From positions 1 to 40,958 of the forward strand of contig JBMNQG010000013.1 of assembly GCA_050944015.1 (NCBI GenBank): a stretch of DNA of 40,958 bases, written 5' to 3'. Source of the stretch: DUOX01 sp050944015. Its GTDB lineage: Bacteria > Bacillota > Clostridia > Oscillospirales > Oscillospiraceae. Shown here in pieces: positions 32,691-40,958 of the stretch. Position 1 is the stretch's first letter. Each line of letters begins with the position of its first letter. Both the position numbers and the translations under genes were made by a program. The notes below the pieces were generated by a model. It did not search any database. It was not told the origin of the DNA and saw only the letters and a list, made by a program, of their open reading frames with translations.

Positions 32691-34216
32691 TACAAATGCC
32701 TCCTCCTGAGCCATATTGCAATGCCCACCGCTAGTATTCCAAAGGGTATGACTATGATGAGAATCCAGAACAAGGCCCTCACCTGCGAGCCGAGTACGGT
32801 CAGGGTTATGGAGGAGAAATTCTTTGGCTGGATAATTACAGCGTCGCTGTCGTCGGTCATCATGTCGATGGCGGCCATCATGTATTTGGAGTTGAGCATG
32901 TTGTCCGTTTCCAGGACGGAATCGCTTATCATACCCGTGTTCAGGAACAGCAGGAAAGAATAGTCGTAGTCCAGGTTGTCCATGTGGGTCTCAACAGAGA
33001 GCACTCCCACGTTAAAGGGGCCAAGCTTGTCCCCTTCTTCCTGCTCAATGGCGCTGACTATTCCCTTTTCGAAACTCTTGCTGTAAGCAGCGGATGACGA
33101 GCTAAACAGCACCTTGTTTGCGCGCCAGCCGCTTTCGCTAAACAAAAGCTCTATCGGCCGGGCGCCGGGCACAAGTATGAAGCTGGACTTGGTATCCAGG
33201 GTTTCGGTTAGCCCTTCCACATCGTGGATGGTGGGGACCACATACATGGGATAGCCGGACAGGGACTGTTTTCTGTCCATTACCATAGAGGTATCGTATC
33301 TTATTCCCCATTCCTCAAAATACCGCTCCAGGCGCTCCAGGGGCTCCGTAACGGTGTAGGTCATAGTGATGATGGCGTTGCCGCCCCTGGCAAAGAAGGC
33401 GTCCATCTTCTCAATTTCCTCATCGGTGAAGTCCGCCGTGGGGGAGGATATTATGAGAATTGTGGTCTCCTCCGGAATGTCCTCCAGTGCCAGGTTGATG
33501 GTGCCCACCTCGTAGTTGCCGGAAGTGAGAAGCCCGTCAAGCCTCGTCAGGTTGGCGATCTCCCCGTGGCCGGTGGTATACAGCGCCGAGGGGATGGAGT
33601 CCGCCAGCACAAAGAGTATGCCGCTGGTCAGCCTTTGCTCCGCCCGAAGGCCAACAATATACTTCTCACCGGTTTCCTTGTCGCTCTTGTATTCGTAGAG
33701 GTTGGAAGGGGTCAGGTGTTTAAAGCGCTTGCTGCTTTCAATGATTATATCCCCATGGCTAGGCTTGCCCAGAGAAGAATACTTCTCCAAAAGCTGGGGG
33801 TTTAGGGTGGGGTTGATGAATTCAAGCTTGATTTTTCCTCCCGCAAGGGCCTCGTAGCGCTGAAGCACTTCGTGTATCTTTGCAAGCAGGAGGGTGTCCT
33901 TGTAATCGGATTCTTCGGCCAGGACGGTAATGGTGACCTGCTCGTCCAAATCCGCCAGCACCTCCTTGGTGTCCTCGGATATTTCATACAGATCTTCGGA
34001 GGTCATATCGAACTCAAGGACATAGCGGTCGGTGAGATACCCTATGAAAATATTCACCACCACTACGGCAATTATAAAGACGACCGTATAAACGGTGGCC
34101 AGGATACCGTACTTCAGCTTCCGGCTCTTCATCTCCCGGGCTTCCATAACGTCCGGGCTGACATCAGCGCTTGCAACTGCGGCTTTCGGTTTGCTCCCCT
34201 TTTTTTCAAGTTTCAT
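32690..34216 (-). CDS. GldG-like ABC-2 transporter auxiliary protein
   Basis: A 508-aa protein with a membrane helix near residues 35-57, a large outer domain (ABC_transp_aux/GldG type, with ALYTTGHGEIANL and ILIISSPTADFTDEEIEKMDAF) and a C-terminal helix followed by a short basic tail (WLRRRHL). In gliding bacteroidetes GldG works with the GldA ATPase and GldF permease; in Firmicutes the exported cargo is unknown. It lies between the permease and DUF4340 genes, with a 13-nt gap and a 1-nt overlap respectively. Confidence 0.88.
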   Translation of the reverse strand: MKLEKKGSKPKAAVASADVSPDVMEAREMKSRKLKYGILATVYTVVFIIAVVVVNIFIGYLTDRYVLEFDMTSEDLYEISEDTKEVLADLDEQVTITVLAEESDYKDTLLLAKIHEVLQRYEALAGGKIKLEFINPTLNPQLLEKYSSLGKPSHGDIIIESSKRFKHLTPSNLYEYKSDKETGEKYIVGLRAEQRLTSGILFVLADSIPSALYTTGHGEIANLTRLDGLLTSGNYEVGTINLALEDIPEETTILIISSPTADFTDEEIEKMDAFFARGGNAIITMTYTVTEPLERLERYFEEWGIRYDTSMVMDRKQSLSGYPMYVVPTIHDVEGLTETLDTKSSFILVPGARPIELLFSESGWRANKVLFSSSSAAYSKSFEKGIVSAIEQEEGDKLGPFNVGVLSVETHMDNLDYDYSFLLFLNTGMISDSVLETDNMLNSKYMMAAIDMMTDDSDAVIIQPKNFSSITLTVLGSQVRALFWILIIVIPFGILAVGIAIWLRRRHL

Positions 34217-34229
34217 TACATAGCCCTCC

Positions 34230-34934
34230 TCATTGCCAGCGCTTCTTTTCCAAAACCCGTATGGTCAGGAAAATAAATATTGCAGCCACGCTGATGTAAT
34301 AGAAGAAGTCCGAAATGGAGAACACCCCGTTATAGAAGGAATTGTACCTGCGGAATATGGATATCCAGTAAATAATGTTCCTTATCCAGGTGATATTCAG
34401 GAGGTTGTAGGTGTAGTCCACCAGATAAAGCCCGAGGAAAGCGCCCAGGGTGACAATGCATGCCACCAGCTGGCTTTCCGTCAGGGAGGAAATAAAAATA
34501 CCTATGGCTATGTAGCAGGACGCCACAGAGAAGATGGCGATATAATTGCCTACGGTCGTGGCCATGTTCAGCGTCCCCACCGCAGCAATTATAAGGGGAT
34601 ATATTAGGGTGAACAGCAGGGCTATGGCAAAAACGCACAGGCAGGAGAAAAACTTGCCCAACACTATCCCTGCGGGGCTCACCGGCGCCGTCAGGAGAAG
34701 CTGGTCCGTCTTCTGCTTGTAGTCCTCGCTGAAGCTGCGCATGGTAAGTATGGGAATCGTAAAAATAAGCATGTACACAATGAAGCTGAACACACTGTCC
34801 ATACGGTTCGCGCCCGCATAAATGCAGGTGGCCCAAAAGTAAATGTTCAGCACCAGCAGGAAGGCCATAAGAAACACATAGCCCAGAGGCGAGGAAAAAT
34901 ATGCTCTAAGGTCTCTTTTAAAAATGGCAGACAT
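34230..34934 (-). CDS. ABC-2 type permease (GldF-like)
   Basis: A 234-aa membrane protein with about six helices, starting MSAIFKRDLRAYFSSPLGYV, the hallmark N-terminus of this permease group. The motif LTMRSFSEDYKQKTDQLLLT appears after the second helix pair. Its start codon overlaps the stop of the ATPase gene (ATGA-type overlap at 34934). It should form the membrane channel powered by the upstream ATPase. Confidence 0.9.
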   Translation of the reverse strand: MSAIFKRDLRAYFSSPLGYVFLMAFLLVLNIYFWATCIYAGANRMDSVFSFIVYMLIFTIPILTMRSFSEDYKQKTDQLLLTAPVSPAGIVLGKFFSCLCVFAIALLFTLIYPLIIAAVGTLNMATTVGNYIAIFSVASCYIAIGIFISSLTESQLVACIVTLGAFLGLYLVDYTYNLLNITWIRNIIYWISIFRRYNSFYNGVFSISDFFYYISVAAIFIFLTIRVLEKKRWQ

Positions 34935-35932
34935 TAGATCTCCTCCTTCTTTCCACCGGCCAAATCCCTTTGGGGACGACTGCCGCCGGATCCCTTTTTG
35001 GTCGACTCCACCAGTTTTATGAATACGTCCTCCAGGGACAGGTCAAAATTCTTAAGCTGAAGGATTGGATAGCCCGCCTTAGCCAGAGCAGTAAACATGG
35101 GCTTTCTTATATCAACATTTGGCCTGGCTTCAACTATGTAGTCATAGGCCCCTTCTTCCGCATAAACGGAGGGCTCCGCATACTGGACTCCGTCCACGGA
35201 CCGGAGCACCCTGCGGACAGCTTCCCTGGGACCCGCGACACGTACGGAGAGCTTATGCCTTCCCGTTATGATGGCTGAAAGATTCTCGGGCTTGTCGTCC
35301 GCTATGATTTTTCCTTCGTTAATGACCAGAACCCGCTCGCATATGGCCTCCACCTCCTGCAGAATATGGGTGGAGAGGATAATGGTCCGGTTCTTGCCCA
35401 ACTCTTTAATAACGTTCCTGATTTCTATAATCTGCTTAGGGTCCAGACCCACGGTGGGCTCGTCCAGAATCAGGACGTCCGGGTTCCCAATGAGGGCCTG
35501 GGCCAGGCCCACCCGCTGCCTGTATCCCTTGGACAGGTTGCGGCAAAGCCGCTTCCGGTGCTGCTGCAGGCCGACCATCTCGGTTATCTCCGAAATATGG
35601 GACGCTCTGGACAGCTTTTTGTCCGCCTTAAGATCGAAGATAAAGTTCAGGTACTCGTCCACAGTCATGTCCATGTACAGAGGGGGATGCTCCGGCAGAT
35701 ACCCTATGTGTTTTTTTGCCGCAATAGGGTCTTCCAGAATATCAATACCCGCAATTTTTGCGACTCCCGAGTTTGCGGACAGGTATCCGGTAATGATATT
35801 CATAGTTGTGGTTTTTCCTGCGCCGTTAGGCCCCAAAAACCCAACAATTTCACCCTCGCTGATTGAAAATGAAATGCGGTCTATACCCCTCTTGTCGCCA
35901 TAGGTTTTAGTCAGGCCGGATATTTCAATCAT
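34934..35932 (-). CDS. ABC transporter ATP-binding protein (GldA/CcmA-like)
   Basis: A 332-aa ATPase. The start at 35932 (MIEISGLTKTYGDKRG) is supported by GGGAGGG upstream. Motifs are Walker A GPNGAGKTT, signature LSKGYRQRVGLAQAL, Walker B LILDEPTVGLDP and H-loop ILSTHIL. The C-terminal extension of about 100 residues is usual for the ABC-2 export group. It is the first gene of a four-gene export-type cluster. No promoter consensus was identified with confidence. Confidence 0.93.
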   Translation of the reverse strand: MIEISGLTKTYGDKRGIDRISFSISEGEIVGFLGPNGAGKTTTMNIITGYLSANSGVAKIAGIDILEDPIAAKKHIGYLPEHPPLYMDMTVDEYLNFIFDLKADKKLSRASHISEITEMVGLQQHRKRLCRNLSKGYRQRVGLAQALIGNPDVLILDEPTVGLDPKQIIEIRNVIKELGKNRTIILSTHILQEVEAICERVLVINEGKIIADDKPENLSAIITGRHKLSVRVAGPREAVRRVLRSVDGVQYAEPSVYAEEGAYDYIVEARPNVDIRKPMFTALAKAGYPILQLKNFDLSLEDVFIKLVESTKKGSGGSRPQRDLAGGKKEEI

Positions 35933-36242
35933 CCTTGCTTTCCCTCCCAATTTTTAGCTTGCGGCACCGGGACCAGTACCAAAGCCCATGCCCTGAAATG
36001 CACGAAAATGCCACTTTCGCTGCCCTGCAGCCTGCCCTAGGTTTGTTATTTGTCAGCTGTCTCCCAAGGGCAAAAAAATCGCCCCAGTACGGCCAATTTA
36101 GCAAATATGAAACAATTATCAGAAATAAGGCGAATGGGAAAAGGACTAAAAAGGAAACAAAATGGCTACTGTGGAGTATTATATCATTGCTGTCATAGTT
36201 CTGCAATAAATACCTTTTTTTGCAGGCTGTTTTATGCTATTT
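35933..36242. other. Intergenic region with no supported gene
   Basis: This stretch separates the ABC ATPase start from the pseudogene end. A minus-strand frame covers most of it but has no ribosome-binding site, no recognisable domain and an atypical composition, so it is not called. It probably includes eroded sequence from the lost 3' end of the adjacent pseudogene. Confidence 0.4.
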
Positions 36243-37378
36243 CTATAAATACTGTTCCTCATCCTCAAAGCCGGAAACGGTTATCTCCTGATTCTCGTCC
36301 ACGACGGTGCCGGGGTATTTGCCGTGGGCCTGAACGGAAATGGCGTATATGAAGTCCTTTTCTTCTGTGGACTGCAGTACCTTAAGAATCTCAGCAGCAA
36401 GGACGCCGTCCTTGGCCAACCCGGTGGGGTTAAACTCCACATTTTCCATGTATTCCAGGGAGGTATAGGCGTCAAATCCCAGGTTCGGATACACCTTGTG
36501 CCTGTCGTAAAAAGTACCGCTGTGGTTATGTATTGCATGGCATCTGTAGCCAAGTTCCTTTAGATTATAGCATATGGACTCGCTGCTTTAATGGCTTTCA
36601 GGATTTTCCGGATTTTTTCCTCCGAATACTGTTCCGGCCTATCTATTCCCCTGTCGATAACGCTGCTGGAAAAGCAGTAGGCAAACCCGTATTCCTGGTA
36701 TGCGTCAGCTAAGTTTCCAAAACTGGTGGAAATGGCGTCCGCCTTAAGGGAAAAGGCTGTGGACAGGACAAGAGCCAGGGCCGACACGGTGACGGTTGCA
36801 AGGGCCTTAGCGTACTGCACCTTCCTTTTTGGGGACTTGTTGCCGATTAATATCACCGCGGAAACAAAAACCAGCAAGCACATGCAGATTAAAACTATCT
36901 GCCAGATTTCCAGGTAATCGCCAATAATCTCCCATACCGACCTGAGAACCTGAAAATCAGTGGCGGCAATTGGAGTAATCCTGTAATTCAGCAGTATGCA
37001 GTTTGCAGTCCCCAATCCCAGCCAAACGGCGGAAATGCAGAGCAGCGCAAAGTTTTTCTTGCTTATGAGCAAGGACATGGACAGGGTGAGCAAAATAATT
37101 AAGGCGTTGTATTCAAACACCAACGGGGCTTTAAACAGGTATTTTATCCCTTCCGCCGCCGATTTCCGGCTTAGCATTTCAATAATCAGGTTCAGTATAT
37201 TTGAAACAACAATAAGCTGCAGAACGGGCCGTCTGTCCAGCCAGTCCAGGCATTTTTTAACCTTTGCAGCTATCGTTTCCCTATAGCCTTCAGTCGTACT
37301 ACCTTTCATGGCAAGCATCACGCTCTCATATGATTTTTTCAGGTCACATATGATAGCACAATAGCTTTGGCCGTTCAA
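36243..37378 (-). pseudogene. LTA-synthase/phosphoglycerol-transferase family pseudogene with two deletions
   Basis: The 5' part (37378 to about 36580) encodes a multi-helix membrane domain ending RGIDRPEQYSEEKIRKILKA, as in LtaS/MdoB-type enzymes. Then the frame runs into a TAA at 36560. In the -1 frame the family sequence resumes at about 36578 (SICYNLKELGYRCHAIHNH, then SGTFYDRHKVYPNLGFDAY) and stops at TAG 36243 after GFEDEEQYL. The segment that should carry the metal ligands and nucleophile Thr is missing between the two parts, and so is the C-terminal part with the GDH metal site. The gene therefore cannot make an active enzyme. The 5' end is uncertain: the first in-frame start is a TTG with a weak ribosome-binding site. 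Confidence 0.85.
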
Positions 37379-37419
37379 GGGGAAAAAAGTAAACTATCCG
37401 TAAATAAGTATTTAATAAT

Positions 37420-38784
37420 TCAATTAATAATAAGCTTCTGAACTTTCCATTTGCCGGACAAATAATACACTCCTCCAATCAGGAAAGGCACAAATCCGGC
37501 AATGGCATTGCCGTACCAGAAACCCTGGACTCCCATTTTGAAGGTCATTCCCATCAGCAGGGCAAGCCCTATCCGGCAAATAACCCCGTCCAAAATGCCC
37601 ACTATCATATTAAGCCTGGTTTGGCCGCTGCCGTTTATAAGGGCCATGAAGGGCGACCTGACAGCGGCTCCTACATACAAGAGTATGGCTACGGGTATAT
37701 ATATCATCGCCATATCCAATACTTCAGCGTCGTTGTTAAAGAGGCCGAAAATAATCTCAGGGAAAAATACCGTTGCCAAGGAAAGTACCGCTGCAAACGC
37801 CAAGCCTATAAACAGAGAGAAACCCACCACCTTGGGTATGCGCTCACGCTTCCCCGCCCCCAGGCTCTGCCCCACCATGGAAGAGCCTGCGGTGCTCATG
37901 GCATACGTTACCACGTTGGTTATGCTGCCCAACTTATTGCCTATTCCCGTGACTGCGGAGGCCACAACTCCATATGCGTTAATGTAGGCGTTCACAAATA
38001 TCATTGAGAACATAATGGCGCCGCTCTGCAGGCACATCGGCAGGCCCAGCTTAATAAACCTGATAAATATGTGTTTATTAATTTTGAAGCTTTCAAGCTT
38101 AAAGTCAAAGCCGAAGGCCTCCCGGCGCCTGTATAGATAGATTAAGGACCATATAAAGCTCGAAGCCTGGGCAATAACCGTGGCCAGGGCCGCTCCAAAG
38201 ACGCTCCACTTGAAAACCGCCACGAAAATCAGGTCCAGAATTATGTTTGCCACCGCAGCAATTGCAATGAAGATAAAGGGCTGTTTGGAATTTCCCATGC
38301 CTCGGAGTATTGCGCTGACGGTATTGTACCCGTATATGAAAATGAGCCCTACATAACACGTCATGCTGTAGTCGAAAGCATACTTATACGCTTCGACCGG
38401 CGTATTGACGGCGTTCAGGATCTGATGGGCGAAAATCACGCAAAATACTGAAAGCACTACGGCACTGGAGAGAATAAAAGTAAACATTGTGCCTATAGTG
38501 CTGTTAATGGATTTTTTGTCACCGGCTCCCATGTATTGGGAAATCATAACCTGTCCGGCGTTGGAGAATCCCATTACCACAAAGGCCAGCAGGTGCAGTA
38601 TGTCCCCGCCTATGGATGCGCCGGACAACCCTTCGTGTCCTACAAACTGGCCGACAACTATCATGTCAACCATGTTGTATACGGTCTGCAAAAGGTTCGA
38701 CAGCATCAGGGGCATCGCAAATATCAGCAGTTGTCTACTGACGCTGCCCGTGGTTAGGTCCTTCATCAGGGTATTCTCATTCAA
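37420..38784 (-). CDS. MATE-family multidrug/organic cation efflux transporter
   Basis: A 454-aa membrane protein with twelve predicted helices in two MatE halves. It starts (M)NENTLMKDLTTGSVSRQLLI, then PLMLSNLLQTVYNMVDMIVVG, and the second half has LGLPMCLQSGAIMFSM. The start is a TTG at 38784 with GGAGGT 6 nt upstream; the ATG at 38766 has no good site. Such pumps export cationic drugs or metabolites using Na+ or H+ gradients. It is transcribed alone from a good promoter at 38877-38904. Confidence 0.92.
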   Translation of the reverse strand: MNENTLMKDLTTGSVSRQLLIFAMPLMLSNLLQTVYNMVDMIVVGQFVGHEGLSGASIGGDILHLLAFVVMGFSNAGQVMISQYMGAGDKKSINSTIGTMFTFILSSAVVLSVFCVIFAHQILNAVNTPVEAYKYAFDYSMTCYVGLIFIYGYNTVSAILRGMGNSKQPFIFIAIAAVANIILDLIFVAVFKWSVFGAALATVIAQASSFIWSLIYLYRRREAFGFDFKLESFKINKHIFIRFIKLGLPMCLQSGAIMFSMIFVNAYINAYGVVASAVTGIGNKLGSITNVVTYAMSTAGSSMVGQSLGAGKRERIPKVVGFSLFIGLAFAAVLSLATVFFPEIIFGLFNNDAEVLDMAMIYIPVAILLYVGAAVRSPFMALINGSGQTRLNMIVGILDGVICRIGLALLMGMTFKMGVQGFWYGNAIAGFVPFLIGGVYYLSGKWKVQKLIIN

Positions 38785-38876
38785 GGTTGTACCTCCAAGT
38801 TTTCCCGCAAAAATATAAATCACCAAGGGCTGGCGATTACGAAATCTCAAGGCAAATCATGGTTATATATATACTT

Positions 38877-38904
38877 ATTATATCACAACGGTTTTTTTTA
38901 TCAA
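38877..38904 (-). promoter_or_regulatory. Promoter of the MATE gene
   Basis: On the minus strand, TTGATA (38899-38904), a 16-bp spacer and TATAAT (38877-38882) lie about 90 bp upstream of the TTG start. Confidence 0.65.
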
Positions 38905-38964
38905 TTGGTTTTACTTCCCCCGCTGCAGAAAATTCTCTTCCAGTTTTGCGCGCGCCAACTGTAA

Positions 38965-38993
38965 TTGACTGCTGGCCGCATTGCTGATATAGT
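38965..38993 (+). promoter_or_regulatory. Promoter of the FAD-dependent reductase gene
   Basis: TTGACT (38965-38970), an optimal 17-bp spacer and TATAGT (38988-38993) lie about 100 bp upstream of the ATG at 39094. The leader between them shows no recognised riboswitch. Confidence 0.7.
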
Positions 38994-39093
38994 AGTGTAA
39001 ATAAACGAGCAAATATGAACGGCACTTTATTGTAAAATAGTCCGTCAACTCATACTCAAACATATGAGAAATATGCGAAAGGAATGATGGAAG

Positions 39094-40614
39094 ATGAGCA
39101 GACTACTCAGCATGTTCGAACATCTTGACCGCGGCGAGCTTACATACCCCGGCGGACCGGAGCAAACCCTGGACTGCGATATTGTCATAGTGGGCGGGGG
39201 CGGGTCCGGCGTGACCGCTGCGGTCAGGGCCACGGAGCTGGGAGCCAGGGTCGTTTTAATTGAAAAAATGTCCTCCCTGGGGGGTAACAGCCAGTTTGCA
39301 GGCGGACTTTTATCCACAAACTCCGAATACCAGAAAAGCCGCGGCATGCGTGACAATACGAACCACTACATTGAAACTGCCTATAAGTTCCACAAATACA
39401 CCCTCAATCCCGCCATTTTCCGGCGTTACATAAGCAACACCGGCAAATTTTTCGACTGGCTGGTAAGGCACGGCTTTGACACGGAAAACACCCGCTGGAT
39501 ACTTGACGACGCGGTTTGCCTGATTAAGAACCGCACCCACCCCGGCTACCTGGGCCACCCGGCATACGGCCCGGGCCTCATGGGCAGCACCATTCTGGAT
39601 CTGCTGAAGGCCTATATTGACGAAAAGAAAATACCCGTGCTTCTGGAAACGAAGGTAACCTCGCTTCTTACCGAAAACGGCCGCGTAGCTGGCGTTCTTG
39701 CCGCCGGCCAAAATGCCAGCTACAGGATAAATGCCGGAGCGGTCATACTCAGCTCCGGGGGCTTCGGCGGCAACGTTCAAATGCTCAAGCGTTTCCTGCC
39801 CCAGTACTTCTCCACCGACAACTACGTATCCCATTACTGCCTGCTCAGCACAACGGGAGACGGCATAGACATGGCGGAAAAAATCGGCGCGGAGGTGGGC
39901 AAAAACATAAGCGTGGGCATAAGCGCCATCTCGCATATCCCTGGAACCTATACGGTAAGAAGCATAGTAAGGCAGCCCTTGGGCATACTGGTGAACAAGA
40001 ACGGCCAGCGTTTCGTCTGCGAGGACGAGGCGGACGAGTCCGAGTTTGCCATGGACCTGCAGCGGGAGGGCCTTGGCTTCTTCATATACGACAGGACCAG
40101 CCTGCTGGAAGCCTTTAAGCTGGCTATAGAAAGCTCCCCTTACGGCGACGAGCCGCCCAAGTGGGAAAATCTCGAAAAGGATCTGCTCCAGGAGAAAGAG
40201 GAAGGGAAACTTGCCATCTCCGACACCCTGGAGGGGCTTTGCGACTATATAGGCTGTTCGCCCGAGGCCCTGCGGGAAACCGTGGAGCGGTGCAACCGTC
40301 ACTATGAACAGGGCTACGACGACGAGCTGTTCAAGAAAAAGGATAATCTGCGCCCCATCAAGGACGCCCCCTTCTATGCAATTCGGATTATGCGGAACTT
40401 TGATGTCACAATGGGCGGGGTTTCCATAAATGAGAACCTGCAGGCCCTGCGGCCCGACGGCACCGTCATACCCGGGCTGTACGTCACTGGAGACTGCGCC
40501 AGCAACTGGATGGGAACCGAATACGGCCCCCTGTTCTCCTCCTTTGCCTGGGCAATGAATTCCGGCTACTTAGCCGCCGAGGAAGCTCAAAAATATGTAA
40601 GTGAAGGCAATTAA
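39094..40614 (+). CDS. FAD-dependent oxidoreductase, fumarate reductase/KstD-like (FAD_binding_2)
   Basis: A 506-aa soluble flavoprotein. The FAD dinucleotide motif is DIVIVGGGGSGVTAA (about residues 29-43), followed by LIEKMSSLGGNSQFAGG. Later landmarks are STTGDGIDMAEKIGAEV and the C-terminal FAD loop PDGTVIPGLYVTGDCAS. No signal peptide, heme-binding or covalent-FMN domain is present, unlike respiratory flavocytochrome reductases, so it needs a separate electron donor, perhaps a flavodoxin-like protein. Family members reduce or dehydrogenate C=C next to carboxyl or keto groups. The exact substrate cannot be assigned. Confidence 0.87.
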   Translation: MSRLLSMFEHLDRGELTYPGGPEQTLDCDIVIVGGGGSGVTAAVRATELGARVVLIEKMSSLGGNSQFAGGLLSTNSEYQKSRGMRDNTNHYIETAYKFHKYTLNPAIFRRYISNTGKFFDWLVRHGFDTENTRWILDDAVCLIKNRTHPGYLGHPAYGPGLMGSTILDLLKAYIDEKKIPVLLETKVTSLLTENGRVAGVLAAGQNASYRINAGAVILSSGGFGGNVQMLKRFLPQYFSTDNYVSHYCLLSTTGDGIDMAEKIGAEVGKNISVGISAISHIPGTYTVRSIVRQPLGILVNKNGQRFVCEDEADESEFAMDLQREGLGFFIYDRTSLLEAFKLAIESSPYGDEPPKWENLEKDLLQEKEEGKLAISDTLEGLCDYIGCSPEALRETVERCNRHYEQGYDDELFKKKDNLRPIKDAPFYAIRIMRNFDVTMGGVSINENLQALRPDGTVIPGLYVTGDCASNWMGTEYGPLFSSFAWAMNSGYLAAEEAQKYVSEGN

Positions 40615-40626
40615 ACCTATCTGGCA

Positions 40627-40662
40627 CAAAAAAATGGCAGCGCCGGGCAATCCCAGCGCTGC
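40627..40662 (-). terminator. Leftward terminator hairpin
   Basis: GCAGCGC (40637-40643) pairs with GCGCTGC (40656-40662), with an inner GGG/CCC pairing. Read on the minus strand, the stem is followed by CATTTTTTT, so it is oriented to stop transcription entering from the right. Confidence 0.6.
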
Positions 40663-40872
40663 TGAGTTTCGTCGCTGTAAACCTTCTGCGTCAAGTCAAA
40701 AACCTCGCGCCATTCAAATAATCTTCCCTCATGTTCTTACTCTTTCTCACGTTGTTTCTCTCCTTCAAAGCCCGGCAATTCAGCTAAAGCATACAAGAAC
40801 TGCTCTGTCCAGAAAAACAAAAAGGCTGCCGTTAGGGGCGGTCAGATAGGGATTTATAATTCCTGAAAAATT
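40663..40872. other. Intergenic sequence without a supported gene
   Basis: No reading frame with a ribosome-binding site or a recognisable product lies here. The stretch is flanked by a leftward terminator-like hairpin and a rightward terminator. Confidence 0.4.
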
Positions 40873-40908
40873 CGGCATAGTCGTTGATATTAGGCTATGC
40901 CGTTTTTT
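40873..40908 (+). terminator. Rho-independent terminator
   Basis: CGGCATAG (40873-40880) pairs with CTATGCCG (40895-40902) around a 14-nt loop and is followed by TTTTTT (40903-40908). It is the nearest plus-strand terminator downstream of the FAD reductase gene. Confidence 0.75.
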
Positions 40909-40958
40909 CGTTTATTTTGGTAAATCGATAGCGCCAATGCAGTTATAAAAAATTTGAA

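Noticed and set aside
35925..36206. Minus-strand frame of 93 codons between the ABC ATPase and the pseudogene
   Set aside because: It has one hydrophobic stretch but no ribosome-binding site and no known family, and it overlaps the start of the ATPase gene; more likely eroded sequence.
39310..40302. 330-codon minus-strand frame opposite the FAD reductase gene
   Set aside because: Antisense shadow; the plus-strand frame has FAD-binding motifs and a consensus promoter.
40601..40849. 82-codon plus-strand frame at the end of the window
   Set aside because: It overlaps the 3' end of the FAD reductase gene and a hairpin, and its composition is not protein-like.

Overview
The window looks like a chromosomal segment of an anaerobic, Gram-positive Clostridia-type bacterium of moderate GC content. 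The evidence is strong GGAGG ribosome-binding sites, frequent TTG and GTG starts, short T-tailed hairpin terminators, a lipobox on every exported binding protein, a GerMN-domain lipoprotein, an S-layer-homology protein, remains of a lipoteichoic-acid-synthase-type gene, and many flavin or Fe-S oxidoreductases. No rRNA, tRNA, CRISPR array, IS element or phage gene was seen. The species cannot be named from the sequence.

Layout. (1) 1-5074, minus strand: a complete branched-chain-amino-acid-type (Liv) ABC importer (binding lipoprotein, livH, livM, livG, livF) behind a promoter region rich in palindromes. (2) 5547-7431, minus: two LysR regulators. The second is divergent from (3) 7582-11545, plus: a zinc-ribbon flavoprotein, a zinc alcohol dehydrogenase and an Old-Yellow-Enzyme/Fe-S/FAD reductase. 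(4) 11614-14707: a small redox and envelope group (rhodanese lipoprotein, Crp/Fnr regulator, thioredoxin, a 46-aa protein, a GerMN lipoprotein). A perfect dyad lies in the thioredoxin promoter. (5) 14861-24661: a LysR regulator divergent from a nine-gene operon made of a Dpp/Opp-type peptide-class importer followed directly by flavodoxin-like, double-hotdog hydratase-like and flavodoxin-like genes. (6) 24722-28543, minus: a LysR gene, a lone sugar-type binding lipoprotein and an amidohydrolase/decarboxylase-family enzyme. (7) 28811-40614: housekeeping and envelope genes. These are an SLH-SGNH hydrolase, a pyridoxamine kinase, a Gld-like ABC export cluster (ATPase, permease, GldG-like, DUF4340), a doubly deleted LTA-synthase-type pseudogene, a MATE exporter and an FAD-dependent fumarate-reductase-like protein.

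How it fits together. Regions 1-3, 5 and 6 repeat one design: a LysR regulator, a dedicated solute-binding protein (two with full ABC importers) and soluble redox, hydration or decarboxylation enzymes with no CoA ligase. The inference is a regulated island for uptake and reductive breakdown of one or more small organic compounds, possibly carboxylated or aromatic; the substrate is not readable from the DNA. The best candidate for an undescribed system is the importer + flavodoxin-like / double-hotdog / flavodoxin-like cassette at 16003-24661. Several enzymes here (OYE, double-hotdog, amidohydrolase) carry non-canonical residues at positions that are usually catalytic or metal-binding, which suggests unusual chemistry rather than textbook reactions.
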